Below are positions 62,101 to 64,000 of a stretch of DNA of 64,000 bases, piece by piece (the stretch's first letter is position 1; each line of letters begins with the position of its first letter). The stretch is from positions 1 through 64,000 of the forward strand of contig CACVKW010000065.1 of the NCBI GenBank assembly GCA_902749685.1, given 5' to 3'. The DNA comes from Olavius sp. associated proteobacterium Delta 1. Lineage in GTDB: Bacteria > Desulfobacterota > Desulfobacteria > Desulfobacterales > JAFDCJ01. The position numbers and the translations under genes were made by a program. The notes below the pieces were generated by a model. The model was not told the DNA's origin. It saw nothing but the letters and a program-made list of their open reading frames with translations, and ran no database searches.

Positions 62101-64000
62101 GCGTCCTCGGCGACGGTCTCCCGTGCCCGGATGACACCGGCTGTATCTGTGGCCGTGCGTTCGTACACCATACTGCCGCTGAACACCAATTGATCGGCAC
62201 CATTGGTGGTCAGGGCCACCCGCTCGTCTTCGAGGAATGCCTGCCAGGTGCCGTCGGCGTATGGCCCGTCGGCCAATACCCAGAAGAGCTCACCGTCGGC
62301 AACCATCTGCTGGATCGGGCCGCCGGCGTCAATCGTCCCCAGGTCAGCCAGTGAGCCCTGGTCATCGATGATCTCATAGCGCTGCAGCGTGTTGTTGGTC
62401 CAGGTGATCAGTCGATTGCCGTCGACCATCAGGCCGTCCGCGCCGGGCAAGGCCGTGTAAAACTGCCGCGTGAGCTGCAGAAAATCTTCGCCGGCCACCC
62501 GGAAGGCGTAGACACCGGCCTCGGTCAACACGAACAGGCGGCCGGCGTTGACCACCGTCAGGCGGACCGGATCGGTGACCGGTTGCCCCACGACCGGGAT
62601 AAACCGGCCGTCGGCATAGGCATAGGCATCGAATAGGGCCCCGTGTCTGGTAAACAGCATGGTTCCGGAACCTCCCAGGACGTCACCCAGGATGGGCTGG
62701 CGGTTGACATCGCCCAGGGCACCCGCCTCCAGAGGCCAGAATAGCAGGGTCCGGGTGGCGCCGTTGCTCTCCTGGGCCACCAGGCCGCTGCCGGTATACT
62801 GCAGACGCTCAACCGCTCCCGTGTTACTATCATGCAGGATGCCGTTGATGCTTCTGATCTGATAGCCGCCGTCACGCTGATTGACCGCGAATACAATACC
62901 GTCCGGGGCGTCTGCCAATCCCGCAATAACCAGCACGTCACCGGTCACATCGGCGGCGCTGGCAGGTTCGTAGACCGGCACGGCCTCCTCGCTGAAGTAG
63001 GGCAGCTTTTCGAGAATGATCTCGCTTTCTTTTTCGTGACCGGAGCGGTCCCGCAGGACACCGGCAACCCGCACCGCAGCGCCCGTCTGGCCGATGGCCA
63101 CACTGCGCGGACCAGTGCCCACCGGCCATTGCGCGGTCATGCCGCTACCCATGGGATCCTCGACCACGACCGCCGAGTCTTGGGAGAAGTCACTCATGCC
63201 ATGGGGCTGTGCGGCATCGACCCACAGCCGGGTGCCGCCGAGGATCGTGGTTTGAGGCGCCGTTGTCAGGGGCAGCTCTTCGTCAATACCGTCATCTCTG
63301 AGCAGGTTGATAAAGCGCCTGGCACTGAGGGAGCCCGCCTCCAGCCGCAGGACCACCACCAGGTTTTCATCCACCGCCGGCAACTTGGCGTTAAAGCCGA
63401 AACGCTCGGGATCATCTTCGCCCCGGGTGACGAGGACCGGCACCGGATTGCGCGGGTCGTCCTGATTGCCGCCCACATCCATGTGGAGTTGGGCCTCGGT
63501 CAGGTTGCGCATCACGACCTCGAGGGCAACCGGCTCGCCGGCGTGATATTGGGCACCGTCCAGCGGTGCCAGAAGTGCGATGCGGGGCTCGCCGCGGGTG
63601 GCGTCATAGGGCTGAAGGGTGACCGTGGTGCCCGCAGTAGCCAGACTCAGATTGCCGTTGGAATCGACGGCACGCACCCGGATGGTTACCGGATCAAGAT
63701 TGGCGGCGGTGTACGCAAAGCTGGCGGGATTGGCCAGAGCCTGCCAGGCCCCGCTGTTGACCGAGACCTCGACCCGGTCAATGCCGTAGCGGTCAAAGGA
63801 TTTGATCAGAACCTGGGTCACCTCACCCATGGGTATGCTGGCACCGTCCGGCGGAGAGGCGATGGAGACCGTGGGCGGGGTTGCATCCAGCAGCAGGGGA
63901 TAGGCGTCGTCCACGAACTTGGCGCCGCTGAATCCATACGTCATCCGCAGGCGCAACGGCACCTGATCGCCGCTGATGTCTATCAGACGGGGATTGAGAT
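44193..64000 (-). CDS. Giant multidomain secreted protein (5' end outside window)
   Basis: More than 6600 residues. The frame stays open through base 64000 (LNPRLIDISGDQ precedes the first in-window GTG at 63962), so the true start lies outside. From N to C: Ig-like segments; two beta-propeller-like regions (about 63000-61900 and 60950-59300); Ig-like/FN3-like repeats; an invasin-like segment; calcium-binding thrombospondin-3-like repeats (56135-55815); several pre-peptidase-C-terminal-like domains ('DDGxLxxxDY..., RxLxPGDYILAVG'); GGYGGEDD linkers; and four to five copies of a glycine-rich module (52230-44250), one of them holding a six-bladed NHL propeller. No C-terminal membrane helix, sorting tag or beta-barrel is seen. 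It is probably a secreted surface or matrix adhesin dependent on calcium. Exact function unknown. Confidence 0.9.
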   Translation of the reverse strand, partial: LNPRLIDISGDQVPLRLRMTYGFSGAKFVDDAYPLLLDATPPTVSIASPPDGASIPMGEVTQVLIKSFDRYGIDRVEVSVNSGAWQALANPASFAYTAANLDPVTIRVRAVDSNGNLSLATAGTTVTLQPYDATRGEPRIALLAPLDGAQYHAGEPVALEVVMRNLTEAQLHMDVGGNQDDPRNPVPVLVTRGEDDPERFGFNAKLPAVDENLVVVLRLEAGSLSARRFINLLRDDGIDEELPLTTAPQTTILGGTRLWVDAAQPHGMSDFSQDSAVVVEDPMGSGMTAQWPVGTGPRSVAIGQTGAAVRVAGVLRDRSGHEKESEIILEKLPYFSEEAVPVYEPASAADVTGDVLVIAGLADAPDGIVFAVNQRDGGYQIRSINGILHDSNTGAVERLQYTGSGLVAQESNGATRTLLFWPLEAGALGDVNRQPILGDVLGGSGTMLFTRHGALFDAYAYADGRFIPVVGQPVTDPVRLTVVNAGRLFVLTEAGVYAFRVAGEDFLQLTRQFYTALPGADGLMVDGNRLITWTNNTLQRYEIIDDQGSLADLGTIDAGGPIQQMVADGELFWVLADGPYADGTWQAFLEDERVALTTNGADQLVFSGSMVYERTATDTAGVIRARETVAEDADTAFEPSLSEAVMGVIIANATPAATLGGETYAFFDAGDQSLEAWPIWRDQQIQWFLPRRSLPGGFIRAVRTDRSGTSISFSLTRNETPLTTTSGIQPAATDSLVRGAWVPAAVEFESQARIEDTSVLWSADTRPAGTATGHTAHQWLNVPLAGDQVTFGVEINGTLSASYDLALTDNSVGLETMRIIAPRANQAFSEGSPLTVAFAASEASGEPLRYTEISLFDFNRNLIDRRLAAISRGLLSLRLPAIAEQENLYVRVRAYYGAGYFFSEAEIGIKVFPELQLPRLDIAGIDRRILAGSQLEAWIGTAIAAELTSQISVSDEQDRLLASDDRRVQIAVPADAVTLRVRATVSDGLGNQRSETHLIEVIDPIALTVAAEQRPFQAGLADIGDAWFAEGRTLYDLAGQPRAVLESAVAAMNHLGDRIILALDDIGIVIIDPADDYRVLSQKPLAGRISHLSVSDRRALAVIDGALHGFTISGNALEGGLNIPVKGNVREIRARSDRFVVLSDGELLLVDNDFKVVKRRSGTFTALAQSRDHLFAATADGKLHVFDEKFSSRSFDLDVSAGRLLKLQGDLLALSAGSGQNPGRIQVIDIRSPLQPERIGSLAADLPSDVTRSFVADGRIWLGGAEGSVIRLERKPRSPAVLYGSSRPRGNIRDVDLKGGTYLAAADYYGAVTLKQFGSSAWIEQVHPSAFTFGSHAVEAAHETRYLLQADFNRVLALDGSGRETAVFKDAPFSHLHLTEKKIAAAAGPALYLASRDLTYTDTVEVSAGDNIVSLAAAGESLLVGTVNGSVYRVEVGDFPIFQPEVQISAILNSAEPVRLMTSNGDYLYYAMGSLLHRLRLRDLSDEYLDMGGTIGAMALGPGALWVTVGREIYRIDTNAPWEEVPASFLTAAHTVTALDLAQDRLLLGQGAYGLAVYQLSQQTMGSSAALYAPAANRVFVQTELIPLALTDTSGVNAVRYRIEGESVAVRTHAPFMAHVPVPANLRNGQPFEITSEIETVWGVVHTSQIRRVLLQGEGLPVNPFSCELTVEGSWLPKPVELRASVLDSTQPVAQVEFYYSRSSSGPFELIGKHYGPEYVIYRNYEMGIGHFFMARAIDAYGNFDDSEVIPLNRLNDPFPPAWPQISLEGNLKNNRPVVGHPFTVAVTLNDPESGVELALLRRNGLIVAAAFANGVLRYDEPAPQAGAVYEYEVTARDQADNYIASTRSYTVMEDSFPSINMLTADSPFREQSRFNVSVNAADDLSVQRMEVAWHGGTSRKDFSGDAGTRIQTFTIQDSRAVRLTEPSITEPLTVTVTDNGGQQVSRTQTVTVVRDAAPDASGLMVSAPANGFFDSLIKVTVDGLDGVDDGGLGPLATTIIDLTTGKEKEIYKNSGRSRIRTSIKTPRDAAHGDQLRFFVRVMDELGQMDETPLQVVSLTRFPNEIRFASGGDSSNNPAFAAVGAPLPLQVRVFDSAARPVPEQTIQWLIQAGPGISGTVLGTSTTDGDGYAQWPFNTTRAADQYRIKAAVAGYGPIQAVHNFELLAGDIHHLEFDHVAPVEAGEILVIDLRAADNAGNLVRAANEALVTIRIEDPGFHFGFADHITHETLMGPAGLIGEQALVRLVNGRARVTVSASNIVGSYAANIEFAPQSTLFARYDHDGSDASPSVETDVVPLTVLPGVPQALEFREFSRTNHALGDPARLEVTETAIIELAVVDAYGNTVATVKDDQGIRQDANFDVEVAISGSAHSEGTGGSLSVPLVHGRAEFPVSDEVAEAVELSVSSISPLPAQFDATATYLLNFVKKVPAISDAAFATVHDNMNPGIVFTYTEAIENAGAAEPLTVNLNDEAITGAAAVDDNLVTFTSGQDVVLNRIYTFDTAGSTWVGVTAQDAVLNQTGTVRSPLVAIPPQSAPYVLEDSAKTVELLFGENIDDSDISAGQAFLDDTESAFTWSSGTFEVPAFSGTDVADGSEVTLRLAGQYQNQALLIANTITIAVLLTDGDLDEDGLTNSLEIELGLDPTDTDSDDDGVLDIDEDTDDDGLTNGEELNLGTNPNAADTDGDGLSDGEEINQHLTDPNRADSDADGVSDGIEIQTGNDPNDSAGVNIVAWVTGLTVSPQSLELQYSTSEPPVAQLRVTATVTVNAVPHSIDVTGERFGTVYSSADDTTAQHAADGAFRVLADGTTVLTATLGNFSAQCELMVLPEVSAGPTVRLLDLDQPQKLYAGADYGELFVEISSDVPVVPASLTLGGNRSVVSAAIAPSGEGSVYRHQFSVEAEEEYVLEITSASFEDSVIFLFKDDGVLEESDLIEFDDLDGRGYLSRIRRVLEPGDYILAVGGYDLEIDDAIQGSNESDNYGDFTLSIATGAVPLYFAPYSEPRSEPVYAEVIAGIGSLLAGQDGGYGGYGGEDDDDDGGYGGEIESQAVILRIVYAEGVTAALQGPLQLSVGLRVWGNEKGVWLDIDVPVAPDPEPVVSIDPNQPSVIELKVGQPLDIPITVTDAGHNLIGVQYTITIDGKLKLLTQVFPPAYPLLQPGIPHTAKSNVIESTVEDPSGGYGGEDDGDGGNGGNAIGYSRLEWNLFSLNIERSGEYSLSIDDALFKGLVFPVSENHEIVWQPIEEFRSYEGEARYFWLEPGEYVLSVGVDFEVYDWLRPATSEQQHYAQPYFADERPGRDTEFTILFDQEWAEDPPGPSAYPALQPGQTQASRYTVREIDDDAASVDTQVFSLAVEQSGIYRLAVDDELNNYLAAIFRSTEESEFDEEVAVFTHNLSDWHMDRLGSRGKQIVSEIQLVPGKYVLAVFIGFDATPGEDNFDTQSPTYYCVGCTAEGADFTVLLESDPFRGNPGHFVRYVPRTGVDRLRRYEEKRRAYVPTNDDIGTHPLQIDVQERTADGMREYVAGIYTLNVTGPTECEAAVVEAVYPLPGETLFVRESGDVIGGETSNFKPVTVRAGAPSGIASVRWLNAPTGEGSSDPVGYTIRTRDNVYFSIVNPAAYLAMLRAGMTELQFQVKTGCGDISTHVVPLQVMADSGAQITLVGLPAEVQLPLAEHSVLAVTITDTGRDIFEVAALLYPQGWTPPPAEQLSQYNQTGMAAVYASGSYLLSQYILADKMAGIAGEDGYGGYGGEDDLPRQWQLRLNDSDAFSYALPIYVSPDIPPGSYDLRLLTHEMDGKLSLSAPIPANVVANQRPPVLRAGTGDYRAPSGERFPVWFEANKLGPLARVTLSVTGAVPGGLLEDEIDAGGESYLENQFSVSIAEDARPGDIIDIVVTAEDTQGLSTSVPIQYEVGAWGESTVYVTGPYTYLTESMRFANVVVQDGGTLWYNTNLDFVLNSLVVEGGGETTIYGSGHELRLHAQLRVDQGGVLRAEHEGSYNKNGNNAFGGAHGGDAPANLNASAAAAYGDFRIPQFPGGSSGRQYRSYYSTNYYVGAEGGGVLRIVTPEAVVDGTISADGQGLSVSQTNSNCSTRYTNCYRGAGAGGSIHIQTNSISGSGTIQANGGDVHNSNQGSGAGGRIAVYYGSYDNGTTAITDGLTLQARAGTAPELENSAAAGTIFLKRTEQQYGELHVDAAGLAHDQAQTSLRSIGRHNITDIQPAVDPPNGYIISIAESSWPDPDPAGWEPGMQGLFVSLDAQDPAAPFYEVIGNGDSYLIIETTDDVSAAVGNELIGVIRLDRLVAAEGVRLATTDRIHADSFDISEADNIAAVAEIYTDAVAELGDLVLTDETVFYVENIQLDSLELTNGSIGSLNNISVAGNIAVTGTRSRLQARKIAIDGNLGVAGAVLEIAATSGIEVHGNVALTEGAVLTVPQSDASGHHVLDLAVDQTLSIQDAAVDVSGRGYLRARTWDNEAYTIRPTGGSHGGVGGWDNPSGPLAGYGDYLHPIHPGSGGNHDGFGDPAGYGSTGGGVVHIRAAFLELNNGAILANGSAQMDNAESLMIIDTVAGTGSSGYSGDGGPAIEAQLRFPTSMAVDSDGSIYIADYNDRRVRKVDINGVITTVAGDGASGNTGDGGLATLARLNYPSGIALDSVGNIYIADRNNHLIRKVDTNGIISTVAGRRYYAGFNNDGVAATDAWLYYPYGVAVDNSGNLYIADSFNNRVRKVDTAGIITTVAGSSNSGSGGDNGLAIQAQLNRPLSVAVNNQGEIFIADYNNHRIRKVDTNGIITTVAGTGTASFWGDGGPATEAWLYRPIGIAVADDGTLYIADMYNNRVRKVDPTGIITTLAGTGTSADGGDGGSASRARLSSPYGVAVGGEGNNIYIADSYGYRIRKVVPADPNIYSPSGAGGSIQIEANSISSSGPEGRIEANGGGAWDQEKYHTGAGGRVVLKYGANQGLNLDRITAHGGRSSGASINPGAAGTVYIQQGAEPATLKISNVDPVTGQTISSGQTTPLEVIGRHTIESVADLGGNNWLIEIDSTLAADRNYVGYLIDPDAADGEGPYYEIVGTRGVNGLIVLSAVDLSGVIGNDLVGVHRVAGLEIAGLAGVDLGWDRLVFTAADGLAVTAGSALETGGITGLAALPTVDFGLTVNGDLAVDDLVVNDGSVNVSGRLDVSRNLTATAADQSVVVQAGTIAVDGNAQFDGVIVSSPSIAVHGNLTLANGSMMTLPDAGESAYYPLVIAVDQTLRIENATVDVSGRGYAAGRTWNNEIYSSSVTGGSHGGVGAWDRSYEPLNAYGDYLHAAYPGSGGKNGSYGAPGGGSVHIQALSLELMGGHILANGLMGSSASDPTGAGGSVNVEVGTIDILDANSRIEANGGGSWNERRYYTGAGGRVTLRYNESAGYDFAPVTAHGGPSSFATDFMGGAGTVYLQHVGQPGILKISNYDTMEDMAIPTREPTSVETVGRHRIESAAELGDYRWLIEIDGILELHRNYAGYLVDLDAADMAGPYYEILSTEGSSQIIVSSTLDLSGVVGNDLTGVHQLGILQVEGGATADFGADRLVVLADNGLQIEPGTGLRIDGLQPGSLPGWEYYAWPPAVQLTFTSDQLVDQLVVSDWQLTVFGRLDVTNNLSIRGLDEDVVVRADEILVGGDLLVVNAEVIVPALDVQGNLTLMDDATITVPDPDEFRHYPLDIDVGSTMSIWNGSAVDVSAKGYLRARTWNFEPYLHYNTGGSHGGAGGTSSSDEPLASYGDYLHAANPGSGGSYASFYGAPGGGVVRIRAAALDFNDGYILANGGMTGSQNDPTGAGGSIDIRVDSIADSGPGSRIAANGGGAWNTRRYYTGAGGRVVLRYVQDSTYDWNQVSAHGGPSLSGYNELGSAGTVYIEQIDRPGMLKISNLDPVSGQAVASDQATPVEVIGRHAIDQVQDQGSDRWAIDLQQAMEEVFETGNLESHTQVAYHQLVLTEETVVNIRIDTVEGTAEDAPDLLLFSDDGDLSEEDYLSNSYFDYSGTGSYDVSAKVRLVPGAYVLAFGTSPLYVDEAVDGYNETCGECSDRTIGPYELTMSATPQIGADKNLVGYLVDLNASDFDGPYYEIVERPSNYRFIVAAGDDLPGVAGNDLVGVHRFGALQVGDGTALDFGDDHLVLDDLANSSVSSGSSISADDVNEIIFDGIISGSIGGAWILVAPKALDSPNLAGANLTLTNLQVNTDLTLGPNSRLRVIEPLTVGGQIYVAPAAEFRADSSLNATAMTVDGAAFVAEPIVLSQDMTLNTGATLEARSVAAANAFIDGAQVTANGLLAGDGQTGLLQITGDADVSLMTLSANQLNVDNSVLALEPIGRYEISDMEDLGQERWRVTPTPLSTDILQSGSINYSGTGSVYYQRFTVNSQELIVMETTSASFDTYIYLFRDDGALDASDYITYNDDGGPGLLSRIQRTLSPGDYILAVGRYHLSLSEAVSGSNCCGSGNFTLSISGAGDGAIWAAGEDGLVGQYVDLDAGTSEGFAGPYYRIDSNTVFDFVIQPEGGQTVDPDDYIDRDFIGIHRFDQISVTGGALVDFAEDRVFVQELDNSVWDANSGIVAEENSELPTQQ
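44250..52230 (-). repeat. Glycine-rich protein modules repeated in the giant gene
   Basis: Each unit of roughly 450 residues reads in the same order: DVSGRGY and GGSHGG, YGDYLH..PGSGG, ILANG, GAGGSI, RIEANGGG, YYTGAGGRVVLRY, ITAHGG, GTVYIQ, LKISN, IGRH.IE, YVGYLIDLDA, GPYYEI, and GNDLVGVHR. Copies begin near 52230 (most divergent), 50960, 48500 and 47000, with a partial last copy. The pattern resembles parallel beta-helix passenger proteins of autotransporters. Confidence 0.85.
49280..50305 (-). other. Six NHL repeats inserted in one glycine-rich module
   Basis: Six tandem repeats of about 56 residues each carry (I/V)TTVAGTG..GDGG, then AVDxxGNIYIAD and NRVRKVDTNGI. They form a complete NHL beta-propeller. 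It interrupts the module between ILANG and GAGGSI, which are contiguous or near-contiguous in sister copies. Confidence 0.88.
55815..56135 (-). other. Thrombospondin type-3-like calcium-binding repeats
   Basis: Runs of DxDxDGLxxxxE in tandem (DSDDDGVLDIDEDTDDDG, DTDGDGLSDGEEI, DSDADGVSDGIEI). These bind calcium and stiffen extended secreted proteins. Confidence 0.88.

Overview
The window looks like a chromosomal segment of a Gram-negative anaerobe, most likely a Desulfobacterota ('deltaproteobacterial') lineage. This placement is an inference. It rests on a tungsten-type aldehyde:ferredoxin oxidoreductase, an acyl-CoA dehydrogenase, two lipoproteins with Sec signals, huge secreted YD-repeat and multidomain proteins, a GC-rich background, and many intergenic copies of a short repeat built on CGCAAAGGCGC. 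No rRNA, tRNA, CRISPR array or intact insertion sequence was recognised.

Left part (282-9770, plus strand): four genes probably act together. They are a membrane VWA/glutamine-amidotransferase-like protein, a secreted caspase/legumain-fold protein that seems to lack the catalytic cysteine, a TPR protein, and a 1649-residue P-loop ATPase of the PglY/BrxC (DUF6079-like) type with a PglZ-like alkaline-phosphatase-fold domain at its C terminus. No BREX methyltransferase or other BREX gene is in view, so this is a candidate undescribed arrangement of BREX-type parts with a VWA module.

Middle part (10069-24852): a complete peptide ABC importer (binding protein, two permeases, two ATPases) ends in an M20 metallopeptidase, which forms a peptide uptake and cleavage operon. 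It is followed by a decay zone (17131-19296) holding remnants of a PAS histidine kinase, a membrane glycosyltransferase and a GT2 glycosyltransferase. After these come an intact GT39-like membrane protein with TPR-like repeats, the aldehyde oxidoreductase, and a convergent acyl-CoA dehydrogenase.

Right part (25180-64000, minus strand, read right to left): a cell-surface/secretion cluster. It holds a giant protein of more than 6600 residues (its start is outside the window), two parvulin/SurA-like lipoproteins, a 2096-residue LamG/Ig-like secreted protein, an RHS/YD-repeat protein of about 3050 residues with a GIY-YIG-like C-terminal tip, and an AT-rich leucine-rich-repeat protein in the position of an immunity gene. 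The likely logic is export of very large beta-rich proteins by Sec, folding help from dedicated periplasmic foldases, and display or release of a polymorphic nuclease toxin with its neutraliser. This is inference from domains and gene order.
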